Shown: positions 8,234-15,986 of the stretch, piece by piece | Numbering within the stretch: position 1 is the stretch's first letter | How the letters are laid out: every line of letters starts with the position of its first letter | Assembly (NCBI GenBank): GCA_037147395.1 | Contig: JBAWVG010000004.1 | Location: 1 to 55,024, forward strand | DNA: 55,024 nucleotides | Reading direction: 5' to 3' | Source of the DNA: VFJL01 sp037147395 | GTDB taxonomy: Bacteria; Pseudomonadota; Gammaproteobacteria; Burkholderiales; Nitrosomonadaceae | Notes under the pieces: model-generated | The model's database searches: none | What the model saw: the letters and a program-made list of their open reading frames with translations, nothing else | Told to the model about the DNA's origin: nothing | Position numbers and translations under genes: made by a program

Positions 8234-9454
8234 ATGCATAAACCAGATCAGCTCTCACGAGCGGAGGATTCACAGTCTAAGAGACTGCCCCGTACCGTCG
8301 TTATTCTAGGGCTGGTCAGTTTCTTCAATGACTTCGCATCCGATATTGTTATCCCACTCATCCCGATCTTGCTCGCAACCGTGCTTGCTGCAGGACCCAT
8401 CGCGCTGGGTCTGGTAGAGGGCGTCGCCGATGCAGTGGCAAGCCTCCTCAAGCTATGGTCAGGACGCCATTCAGATCTGATCAAGGGGAGGCGTAAGGGG
8501 TTGGCCTTAATAGGTTACACACTCTCCAATCTCTCACGTCCATTACTCGGGTTGGTTGGTTCCTGGCCGACGTTACTGCTATTGCGTAGTATCGACCGTG
8601 CTGGCAAGGGCCTTCGCAGTGCTCCTCGGGATGCAATGGTGGCGGATGCAACGCCACTCCATATGCGGGGTTATGCCTACGGATTTCATCGTGCACTCGA
8701 TAATGGCGGAGCAGTGGCCGGAAGTCTGGCAGCGGCAGCAGCACTGGCCTGGTCAGACTTAAGTCTCACCGAGGTGATTCTATGGTCGTCAGTCCCAGGA
8801 TTTATCGCGGTCGCCCTTTTAAGCGCAGGGGTCACTCAGGAGAAAATTGCTCCCTCACCCACCCCTGTGGCTCTTCCACCGTTATGCTGGTCACTGCTAT
8901 CGCAGCCAATGCGCCGGTACCTGCTGGTGTTGATGCTTTTCACCTTCGCCCGAGCTTCGGAAACATTCATCCTGCTACTGGGTCATGAGTTAGGGGTGGG
9001 GGTGGTTGAGTTGTTATTGCTGTGGTCTGCAATGAGCCTTTCCAAAGCGGTCACATCGACCTATGGTGGCAGACTGGCGGATCGATTCGGGTATGGATCA
9101 TTGATGCTGATCGGATGGACGGCATTTGCGCTGTCTTTCCTGCTGCTGGGGATGGTCACTGACAGCACAGGCCTGTGGGCGGTGGGTATTCTGTATGGAT
9201 TATTCATGGGTATGAGCGAGGGCGCTGAGAGGGCGATCATCAGCGACTATGCCGAGCCCGGCGAGTACGGTACTGCGTTTGGGTGGTACCACCTGATGGT
9301 TGGGATTGCCGCAATTCCAGCGGGGCTACTGTTCGGCAGTATCTGGCACTTCCAAGGTGCCCCGGCGGCATTCTTTTTCGGCGGCGGATTGGCCACCTTT
9401 TCAGTCTTATTACTGCGCTACTGGGCCTGGCCCAGTCGACAACCCATAAAATAA
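8234..9454 (+). CDS. MFS transporter
   Basis: The 406-residue protein has about twelve hydrophobic segments. It has an MFS loop 2-3 motif (GRHSDLIKGRRKG, about residues 77-89), the related DRAGKGLRSAPRD after helix 4, and a second copy (GRLADRFGYGSLM) between helices 8 and 9. Proton-driven export of a small molecule is the usual role of this branch, which is often annotated as an uncharacterised MFS protein. The gene is monocistronic and divergent from the GNAT operon, with 253 bp between them. I see no strong Shine-Dalgarno sequence. The substrate is not inferable. Confidence 0.88.
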   Translation: MHKPDQLSRAEDSQSKRLPRTVVILGLVSFFNDFASDIVIPLIPILLATVLAAGPIALGLVEGVADAVASLLKLWSGRHSDLIKGRRKGLALIGYTLSNLSRPLLGLVGSWPTLLLLRSIDRAGKGLRSAPRDAMVADATPLHMRGYAYGFHRALDNGGAVAGSLAAAAALAWSDLSLTEVILWSSVPGFIAVALLSAGVTQEKIAPSPTPVALPPLCWSLLSQPMRRYLLVLMLFTFARASETFILLLGHELGVGVVELLLLWSAMSLSKAVTSTYGGRLADRFGYGSLMLIGWTAFALSFLLLGMVTDSTGLWAVGILYGLFMGMSEGAERAIISDYAEPGEYGTAFGWYHLMVGIAAIPAGLLFGSIWHFQGAPAAFFFGGGLATFSVLLLRYWAWPSRQPIK

Positions 9455-9506
9455 CCGGATGATGACTGCCTTCTTATGAGAAGAGAAGGGCTTGTCGTGC
9501 TATTTC

Positions 9507-9692
9507 TTAATCTTTCTTCGCGTCACTCACTGGCTTTTTCTTTGTGATTGGATTTTGAAGTGTGTATCCCGCCTCATTTGCCTTGTATCCCCCATAGGCA
9601 CCTAATCCCCCCGCTGCAAGCATCCAACAGCCGGATATCGATGGAATGAAGAGAATGATCATTCCTATACTCAGTAATTTACTAACCTTCAT
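9507..9692 (-). CDS. Small lipoprotein, 61 aa
   Basis: A Lys at position 5, a hydrophobic stretch and the lipobox ISGC (Cys22) indicate a signal-peptidase II substrate. The mature part is short: Gly/Ala-rich (MLAAGGLGAYGGYKA), then a Lys-rich tail. It is probably membrane-anchored in the periplasm. No homologous family is recognised. It is convergent with the MFS gene and lies downstream of the Sel1-repeat gene on the same strand, 121 bp away, so co-transcription is possible. Confidence 0.6.
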   Translation of the reverse strand: MKVSKLLSIGMIILFIPSISGCWMLAAGGLGAYGGYKANEAGYTLQNPITKKKPVSDAKKD

Positions 9693-9813
9693 CAGAGCCC
9701 CCTATCGAGATAGTGAAAAGGGGGAGAACACACCACCTCCGCCCCTTCGCTATTTAGAATAGACCCTGATAATGAAGGCGTCCAGATGATCAGCAGTTAA
9801 AACCCTCATCGGG

Positions 9814-10398
9814 CTACTTCTTTAAGTTCGCAGATTCGATCATCTCAGGTGTTTGGAGGGCATTCTGTGAACGGACATGCCCCTGTGCTGCTGCTAGCCG
9901 GTACCACTTAAGGGCCTCCTTGTGATTTTTAGTCACCCCCTTGCCCTCGGAATACATCACACCCAGCCAGCTTTGTGCATCCGCATTCCCCTGACCAGCC
10001 GACAAGAGAAACCACTTTAGAGCCTCCCGGTAATCCTTATTCACCCCCTCACCTAGGTAGTACATCATCCCAAGGTGGTTCTGTGCACGAGCATCTCCCT
10101 TAAAGGCAGACCGACGAAACCAATGTAGGGCCTCTTGATAATCGCCTTCACCCTCGTAATACATTCTCCCGAGACTGTATTGAGCCTCTACATCCCCATA
10201 AGCCGCCAAGTTGCTATACAGCTTAATGGCTTGTGCAGAATCCCCTCTCTCACGAGCTGCATTCGCATCATCAATCGGTGCCGCACCGGCACCTCCAAAC
10301 GATAGCAGGCCGCAAATGAATGCCGTAAAAACGAATCGTTTGGAAGTTATTTGAGTGAACATTAAGACTTTTGTTCCGTAAAGTAATTCGATCAGCAT
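9814..10398 (-). CDS. Exported Sel1-repeat (TPR-like) protein
   Basis: The protein has 194 residues from the first ATG at 10398, or 182 from the internal ATG at 10362. The second start places a standard signal peptide (SKRFVFTAFICGLLSF, cut after GAGA) right at the N-terminus and may be the real one; neither start has a strong ribosome site. The mature protein holds at least three 36-residue Sel1 units with the consensus A-x-x-x-L-G-x-M-Y-x-x-G-x-G (around residues 75, 110 and 147). Sel1 arrays are solenoid protein-protein interaction scaffolds, often periplasmic. No partner is indicated by the neighbours. Confidence 0.82.
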   Translation of the reverse strand: MLIELLYGTKVLMFTQITSKRFVFTAFICGLLSFGGAGAAPIDDANAARERGDSAQAIKLYSNLAAYGDVEAQYSLGRMYYEGEGDYQEALHWFRRSAFKGDARAQNHLGMMYYLGEGVNKDYREALKWFLLSAGQGNADAQSWLGVMYSEGKGVTKNHKEALKWYRLAAAQGHVRSQNALQTPEMIESANLKK

Positions 10399-10678
10399 AA
10401 CTCAACAACCCCAACTCGGTAAGTACTGATCAGTGCTTTCAAGTCATTGCTGTAACTCTTTTTTTATTCGTTCGTGCTTTTCCTACCTTTAGTTACAAAT
10501 TATTTCTGTTGTTTGGCTTGACTAATACAAAAGATATGGCTATCCTTTTATCTAGTAAGGCAAGAAACTTAGATCAGAGAGTTCGCAAGGAATGATTTAA
10601 GTGATTAGAAGCAATAAGTTAATGAAATGAATGTAACAAAACATATTTAAGAAACATTAAAAATCAAAGGAGATTATG

Positions 10679-10900
10679 ATGATTAAGAATTTCTTCTCAA
10701 TCGGACTCATCGCAGCAGTACTGGGGTTTGCAGGAATAAGCTTTGGAGAGCCCCCTACAGCAGCCGTATCGATCATCGTGGGATTCGTGGGAATCTGCTT
10801 TTTAATACTAAGTGGAATATTAAACCATCTCAATAAGGGGGAGAAAAACTCCTCAAGTACTGAGGAAATGCATCACTATGGCGAAATAAGCCCAAGATAA
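10679..10900 (+). CDS. Small inner-membrane protein, DUF1328/YtjA-like
   Basis: The 73-residue protein has two hydrophobic helices (IGLIAAVLGFAGISFG and a second ending in FLILSGIL) and a polar tail. The first helix with its GFAGISFG turn resembles the UPF0391/DUF1328 small membrane proteins, which have no assigned function. Two adjacent ATGs exist at 10676 and 10679. The strong ribosome site AAAGGAG at 10666-10672 is 6 nt from the second but only 3 nt from the first, so I use 10679. A good intrinsic terminator follows at 10975. The long A+T-rich leader (10399-10675) may hold its promoter. Confidence 0.6.
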   Translation: MIKNFFSIGLIAAVLGFAGISFGEPPTAAVSIIVGFVGICFLILSGILNHLNKGEKNSSSTEEMHHYGEISPR

Positions 10901-10974
10901 AACAAAATACATCTGCCACACAGAGGGCTCATCAATCAAATAGCACTGTAGCAGATAGAATTGGCAACAAGCTC

Positions 10975-11006
10975 AACCCACCACTTATCCTGGTGGGTTT
11001 TTTATT
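10975..11006 (+). terminator. Rho-independent terminator
   Basis: AACCCACCA (10975-10983), a 7-nt loop and TGGTGGGTT (10991-10999) form a perfect 9-bp stem followed by TTTTATT. It ends the transcript of the small membrane protein gene. It lies inside the 5' extension of the hflX reading frame, which argues that hflX starts downstream of it. Confidence 0.85.
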
Positions 11007-11101
11007 GGGAAAGCTTGTATGCGGCACCGATTCGAAACCGCCCCTTACTAGAATTGCAGGTACTATCTCAACTCAACCACTCAAGATATGTAAATCCCCA
11101 C

Positions 11102-12442
11102 ATGCAAAAAGAGCTTGAAGTGAAGTACAGACACGCCATCGTAGCAGCTGTGCAACTCCCTAGCGTGACTGATCTAGAGTTCGAATCCTCTTTGACCGAG
11201 CTCCGTGAACTCGCAAAAACGCTCGGATATGAGGTCGTTCGCACATTCGTGCAGAAGAGGTCCGGTTTCGACATGACTGCATATTTAGGAGCCGGCAAGA
11301 GGGAAGAGATGCGCATCTTCGTGAATAACGAGGAAGATGAGTCTGAGGGGGCGGTCCCAAGTCCTGATAGCCCAGAGATCGATACCATTTTGGTTGATCA
11401 CGAGATCTCACCCTCTCAAGCGCGCAATCTTGAAAAGGAGGTCGGTTGCGAGGTGATGGACCGGACCATGGTCATTCTTGAGATTTTTCATCGGAATGCT
11501 CGCTCCCGTGCAGCCCGCGCACAGGTGGAGATCGCTCGACTCGGTTACATGGCACCACGACTCCGCGAGGCTGCAAAACTTGCGGGACCACAGGGTCGTC
11601 AGCGCAGTGGTGTGGGTGGAAGGGGTGGCGGAGAGTCCCATACCGAATTAGACCGCCGTAAGATCCGTGACCAGATTGCAGAGCTACAGCAAGAGATTGC
11701 AGCGATGGACGTTGAGCGCAAGACTCAACGTGCCAGGCGTCAAGAGAGACAAGGATTCGCAGGTGTCGCACTGGTCGGCTATACCAATGCCGGCAAGTCC
11801 ACCCTGATGAGAGCACTCACCGGAAGTGAAGTCCTGGTTGCAAATAAACTCTTCGCTACGCTAGATACCACGGTACGAGCACTCCAACCGGAGAGCGTTC
11901 CACGTGTGCTCGTTAGTGACACGGTCGGATTCATCAAGAATCTTCCACACGGCCTCGTCGCCTCATTCAAATCGACTCTAGATGAGGCACTTGATGCGTC
12001 CCTCCTGCTTCATGTGATCGACGCCAGTGATCCGGGTTTTCAACGCCAGATTGAGGTCACGGATGAGGTCCTTGAGGAGATCGGTGCGAGCACTCTTCCA
12101 CGAATCCGCATCTTTAATAAGATCGATCATGTTGGTGATACAGCCGCTCAGTCTGAACTTGAGGCCTCATTACGCATAAACTACCCAAGCTGTATCGTCA
12201 TGAGTGCACGTCGGTCTGAAGATATTACCAACCTCAGACACATGATCATCACATTCTTCCAGCAGGATATGATCGAGGCAGAGCTCTTTCTTCCCTGGTC
12301 TTCTCAACAATTGCGCGCGGAGATTTATTCGAATTGTCAGGTGCTGGAGGAACGTTCAGACAGCGACGGAGCGACCTTCCGGGTTCGGGGTCAGCCCAAT
12401 TCGGTAAAGATCCTACAAGATCAATTCAGCCGAATAGCGTAA
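11102..12442 (+). CDS. hflX: GTPase HflX
   Basis: HflX is a ribosome-associated GTPase that splits stalled 70S ribosomes under stress. From the ATG at 11102 the protein has 446 residues. The HflX N-terminal domain comes first, then the Gly-rich linker GVGGRGGGES, a coiled coil, and the G domain with GYTNAGKS near residue 227 (G1), DTVGF near 273 (G3) and NKID near 339 (G4). The frame stays open upstream to a TTG at 10961, but that stretch translates through a perfect intrinsic terminator, so the longer start is rejected. No clear Shine-Dalgarno sequence precedes 11102; the GTG at 11132 is an alternative. It is not next to hfq here, unlike in many proteobacteria. Confidence 0.93.
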   Translation: MQKELEVKYRHAIVAAVQLPSVTDLEFESSLTELRELAKTLGYEVVRTFVQKRSGFDMTAYLGAGKREEMRIFVNNEEDESEGAVPSPDSPEIDTILVDHEISPSQARNLEKEVGCEVMDRTMVILEIFHRNARSRAARAQVEIARLGYMAPRLREAAKLAGPQGRQRSGVGGRGGGESHTELDRRKIRDQIAELQQEIAAMDVERKTQRARRQERQGFAGVALVGYTNAGKSTLMRALTGSEVLVANKLFATLDTTVRALQPESVPRVLVSDTVGFIKNLPHGLVASFKSTLDEALDASLLLHVIDASDPGFQRQIEVTDEVLEEIGASTLPRIRIFNKIDHVGDTAAQSELEASLRINYPSCIVMSARRSEDITNLRHMIITFFQQDMIEAELFLPWSSQQLRAEIYSNCQVLEERSDSDGATFRVRGQPNSVKILQDQFSRIA

Positions 12443-12530
12443 ATACAACGCCTCTGCACTGGACGCTCTGACGCTCTCTAGCGTACGATGATGACTCCCG
12501 TGAAGTCGCTGCTATTCATCATTGAATCTA

Positions 12531-13817
12531 TTACATCATACTTAATCTTAACGATAATGCCGCCAACGTCACCACTAAGACCGGCATGGTCAGTACGATC
12601 CCCACCCTGAAGTAGTATCCCCAGGTGATTTTCATGCCCTTTCGGGATAGAACATGAAGCCATAAAAGTGTCGCAAGGGAACCGATCGGAGTGATCTTGG
12701 GTCCCAAGTCACACCCAATAACATTGGCATAGATCATCGCATCCCTGACCAAGCCGGTTGCATGTGTGGCCTCGATAGAGAGAGCCCCCACCAGCACTGT
12801 CGGCATGTTGTTCATTACTGAAGATAACAAGGCGGTGAGGATGCCCGTTCCAAAAGCGGCCCCCCATACCCCCCCTTCTGCAAAGTAATTGAGTAGACTC
12901 GCAATGTGATCGGTGAGGCCCTCGTTACGCAACCCGTAAACCACGAGATACATCCCCAATGAGAAGATCACGATCTGCCAGGGAGCCTCTCGGAGTACCT
13001 TACCCGTACTGATGACCCTTCCACGAGCAGCAACCACGAATAGCAGTAGTGCACATGCCGAAGCCACCGCACTGACCGGTACACCCAGAGGCTCCAGACC
13101 AAAAAATCCGACCAGCAGAAGTACCAGTACCAGCCATCCAACGCGAAATGTAGCCCTATCACGGATAGCTTCGCTCGCCACCTTCAACTGGTTAACGTCA
13201 TAACGAGATGGAATGCTCTGGTGAAAGTAAATCACCAAGACAGCCAAGGCGGTCATGGTCGCAATTATATTTACCGGGATCATGACTAAAGCATAATCAT
13301 TGAATCCAATCTTGAAGAAATCGGCTGAGACGATATTAACCAGGTTGGACACAACGAGAGGGAGGCTCGCCACATCTGCGATGAAACCAGCAGCCATGAC
13401 GAAGGCAAGTGTTGCAGCAGGACTGAACCCCAGCGCCACGAGCATGGCCATCACGATCGGGGTGAGTATGAGTGCAGCACCATCATTGGCAAATAAGGCG
13501 GAGACGGATGCCCCGAGCAGAATGATCAGCGCAAACAGCAGCCGACCATTTCCACCACCCCATCGAGAGACATGCAATGCCGACCATTCAAAAAAACCAG
13601 CCTCATCCAGTAATAGACTAATGATGATGATGGCAATAAAAGTAGCCGTAGCATTCCAGACGATCTGCCAGACGATCGGGATATCACTGAACTGAATCAC
13701 GCCAAATAGTAGGGCCAGGGTCGCGCCGGCCATAGCGCTCCAACCGATCCCCAGACCACGAGGCTGCCAGATCACCAGTATCATGGTAATGATAAAAATC
13801 AATACGGCAGCAATCAC
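12531..13817 (-). CDS. arsB: Arsenite efflux permease ArsB
   Basis: The 428-residue inner-membrane protein has about eleven or twelve helices. The diagnostic ArsB stretches are all present: WSALHVSRWGGGNGRLLF near residue 77, ALFANDGAALILTPIV near 107, and IYANVIGCDLGPKITPIG near 360. ArsB extrudes arsenite or antimonite using the proton gradient. The start is GTG at 13817, with GAGAGGA 6 nt upstream. It lies 55 bp downstream of a VOC-family gene and probably forms an operon with it. No arsR or classical arsC is adjacent, which is unusual for ars loci. Confidence 0.93.
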   Translation of the reverse strand: MIAAVLIFIITMILVIWQPRGLGIGWSAMAGATLALLFGVIQFSDIPIVWQIVWNATATFIAIIIISLLLDEAGFFEWSALHVSRWGGGNGRLLFALIILLGASVSALFANDGAALILTPIVMAMLVALGFSPAATLAFVMAAGFIADVASLPLVVSNLVNIVSADFFKIGFNDYALVMIPVNIIATMTALAVLVIYFHQSIPSRYDVNQLKVASEAIRDRATFRVGWLVLVLLLVGFFGLEPLGVPVSAVASACALLLFVVAARGRVISTGKVLREAPWQIVIFSLGMYLVVYGLRNEGLTDHIASLLNYFAEGGVWGAAFGTGILTALLSSVMNNMPTVLVGALSIEATHATGLVRDAMIYANVIGCDLGPKITPIGSLATLLWLHVLSRKGMKITWGYYFRVGIVLTMPVLVVTLAALSLRLSMM

Positions 13818-13872
13818 ATCGGTCCTCTCTGTGTGGCAGGATTATGAGAGGTTATTACAAGAATCTTGGGTC

Positions 13873-14328
13873 TCAAATCTCGGTTCCAGGAACTAGATAC
13901 AAAGGCTCTTGACTGTCAGGCATCTCTGCTAATTCTTCGGGTGTCAATCGAGCATAGACCTCAATACCGTAGCCCGTAGGATCTTGAAGCCACAACTCGT
14001 GGAGTGGGGTCCCCTTCCAAGTGGTTCGAGGGGGTTTGACGATCTGTGCTCCAATCGCCTTCGCCCTAAAATAACTTTCGATGACCGCGCCCTTATCGCT
14101 AACACCTAACCCGATATGATAGAGACTATAGGTATCGAGTGGCTTACCACTGTCATTGACCAGTAGAACTAAGTTCAGGTGTAAGTGCGGGACGATGAAG
14201 GTTGAGAATCGACGTGTCTGGTCCTTAGGATCAACCCCCAAGAATTGAGTATAAAAGGCCGTGCTCTCCCCAAGGTCTGAAACACGGAGACTCAGATGGA
14301 ACTCTGTCGGTGAGACAATCATGGACAT
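13873..14328 (-). CDS. VOC-family (glyoxalase-fold) metalloprotein next to arsB
   Basis: The 151-residue protein has a paired beta-alpha-beta-beta-beta vicinal oxygen chelate fold. Candidate metal ligands are His in FHLSLRV (near residue 11), His in YHIGLGV (near 76) and Glu in GIEVYAR (near 125). It precedes arsB in the same direction. ArsI, a C-As lyase that demethylates organoarsenicals, is a VOC protein found in ars operons, but ArsI needs a Cys pair to bind the arsenical and I see no cysteine in this protein. I therefore keep the generic call. Alternatives are a glyoxalase-like detoxifier or a dioxygenase-like protein. Confidence 0.78.
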   Translation of the reverse strand: MSMIVSPTEFHLSLRVSDLGESTAFYTQFLGVDPKDQTRRFSTFIVPHLHLNLVLLVNDSGKPLDTYSLYHIGLGVSDKGAVIESYFRAKAIGAQIVKPPRTTWKGTPLHELWLQDPTGYGIEVYARLTPEELAEMPDSQEPLYLVPGTEI

Positions 14329-14830
14329 CGATTAACCCCTCTGTGCCTTTGGAATAATTCTCAGTGCTTATACATGATCATTCTGATATCTAGCAACACG
14401 AAGACGTCGACCATGATGATCTATCCATAACCAGCATCGATCGATGGAGTTGATATGAGGTTAGGTGGGGTCAGGAAAGAGAAAGGGAAGAGGGTTGCGA
14501 TCATTCTGAGACGAAACGAGATACACCATGCCGCGGCATCGGACTTAGGTAGCAACAATCCACCCAGATTCCCGCTGACACTGTGGTCACTTCCATTCAT
14601 CTAGAACTAAAAAAACTGAAGCGACCTCCAGCAAGAGGTCACCCCTGAGTCATTCAGGACATAAAGTAAAACTGGTCGACCCTCATTTGACCTTCAAGGC
14701 CCTATGAGAACACATGACCGCGAGGGACTACCGATTAGCAGCAGATTTCGCGGTCATGCATTAGGGAGTGTGATTTCACTTCCAGAGGTCCGGAGTTTGA
14801 GACCCCACTCCAACAGAATCGAGCCGGTCT
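14329..14830. other. 502-bp stretch with several inverted repeats, no gene seen
   Basis: The stretch lies between the VOC gene and a small lipoprotein gene. It contains a 12-bp palindrome ATGCCGCGGCAT (14528-14539), a hairpin GACCTC-cagcaa-GAGGTC (14623-14640) and an 11-bp inverted repeat (14713-14758). On the minus strand the second hairpin is followed within 7 nt by a T run, so it could weakly terminate the lipoprotein gene. No supported coding frame was found. Confidence 0.45.
14713..14758. repeat. 11-bp perfect inverted repeat
   Basis: CATGACCGCGA at 14713-14723 and TCGCGGTCATG at 14748-14758 are exact reverse complements separated by 24 nt. The structure lies 73 bp beyond the stop of the leftward lipoprotein gene. 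It may be a transcript 3' hairpin or a protein-binding site. No T tract follows the stem. Confidence 0.5.
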
Positions 14831-15022
14831 TTATTTCTTGGTAATGGCCTCACAGCCATCAATAAATGCTTGCCGAGTGGCTTCACTCTTAAATGTTGGG
14901 AGGGCTGACTGCATCCCACCTCCAGAACAGTTTGTGGCATTGATTTCTGGAGGGGCATCCCCACCGCAACCGGCCAGAGTGGCACTCAATGCAATAACAA
15001 GAACGATATATTTAGAATTCAT
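14831..15022 (-). CDS. Small lipoprotein with two further cysteines
   Basis: The protein has 63 residues from the ATG at 15022, which is preceded by AGAGGA 8 nt away. A second in-frame ATG at 15046 has no ribosome site and only adds eight polar residues. The signal peptide ends in the lipobox LAGC, so the protein is lipid-anchored. The mature part has Cys in NCSGGG and in DGCEA, possibly one disulfide, and a Lys-rich end. A nearly identical ATTTAATGAATT sequence occurs at both candidate starts, a small local duplication. No known family is recognised. Confidence 0.6.
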   Translation of the reverse strand: MNSKYIVLVIALSATLAGCGGDAPPEINATNCSGGGMQSALPTFKSEATRQAFIDGCEAITKK

Positions 15023-15258
15023 TAAATTTTCCTCTTTAAAATTCATTAAATTAATAGGGTTCGGATTTAAATCCGACGTACAACAAACTCGTGCTCAATC
15101 AGTGCGGCGCGCCAACACCCCGAAGAATACCTCATACGGAGGACAAAATCCTAGCTATCCTCACGACTACTGATGGATAGGATCGTGCCCATTATCAGTA
15201 CAGGTCCCAATACGCAGAGGGCCTCTATTCTATCCAGGTATTGCCACGACAATCTTAA

Positions 15259-15669
15259 TCAACTATGGTCAACAAATCCAAATCCCTTGTCATGAACGTA
15301 GACAAGCTTGCATTTTTCGAGGTACTTGGCATCGTGTATCCTTCCAGACTTAATGTAACCGGTCTGACCCGCACTCAAGAAAATACGGTCCCCGTCCGGG
15401 ACAAGGCCATCTGTCCCCTTAATAAAAAACTGTATCGACATCTTCCCCTCGATCACGACCGTCATATCATCACCCGGATGAGAGTGTGGTGGCTCTTCTG
15501 AACCCGCCTCCCATCTCTCTAGCATGACCTCCACGCCGTTCGGATTGGTTGGGAAGGTTGTTCTGACAGTGAAACCCGCGGGGGTTCCTGGAACGGTAAT
15601 ATGATTACCCCAAATGGCGCTGGTCTCTGAGGTGACTTCCTTGTTCGAGTCTGTAGTATGGTGGGTCAT
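15259..15669 (-). CDS. Cupin-domain protein
   Basis: The 136-residue protein is a single cupin barrel. Motif 1 is visible as HSHPGDDMTVVIEGKM (about residues 62-77), with His, His and Glu-type metal ligands (the position usually held by E is D in this copy). Motif 2 is weaker around SGRIHDAKY (about 109-117). Such small cupins are sugar isomerases, dioxygenases or ligand sensors, and the family alone does not decide. No signal peptide is present, so it is cytosolic. It stands alone. Confidence 0.75.
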   Translation of the reverse strand: MTHHTTDSNKEVTSETSAIWGNHITVPGTPAGFTVRTTFPTNPNGVEVMLERWEAGSEEPPHSHPGDDMTVVIEGKMSIQFFIKGTDGLVPDGDRIFLSAGQTGYIKSGRIHDAKYLEKCKLVYVHDKGFGFVDHS

Positions 15670-15986
15670 GAGTGTCGATCCTATCTAGTCAAAGTTGAAT
15701 AAGCTACGGATAAAATAATGTTCAGAGTGATGATATCTACAGGCTCAAGTATGTATCTCAGAGCCAGAAGATCCGAAAGAATACCTGATTTGGCGTCTGC
15801 TATCCAAACCGTTTGTGGAATGCCCACTTAACTGCCCTATCTCCTTATAAAATCAGAGCAGCATGAGCGATGATGAACTTCTGTCATCGCTACAGAGTCC
15901 CTCACAAGTGAAGGATGCTGATGAGGGGCTAGATATCTGTGCTTAACCGCTTTATCATCGGGCCACAGCATCAAGCCCCCTCCCCC
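15670..15986. other. Intergenic region upstream of selO, with an 8-bp hairpin
   Basis: The region separates the divergent cupin and selO genes and must hold both promoters. AGCGATGA (15866-15873) and TCATCGCT (15884-15891) form a hairpin with a 10-nt loop about 95 bp before the selO ATG. No coding frame is supported, although the selO frame can be read back to a GTG at 15939. Confidence 0.4.

Noticed and set aside
10961..11101. N-terminal extension of HflX from a TTG codon
   Set aside because: It translates through a strong intrinsic terminator.
11170..11190. GTTCGAATCC, the T-arm signature of a tRNA
   Set aside because: It lies inside the hflX coding frame and no acceptor stem, D-arm or anticodon arm can be drawn around it.
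13873..14328. Calling the VOC protein ArsI
   Set aside because: ArsI binds arsenicals through a Cys pair and this protein has no cysteine.
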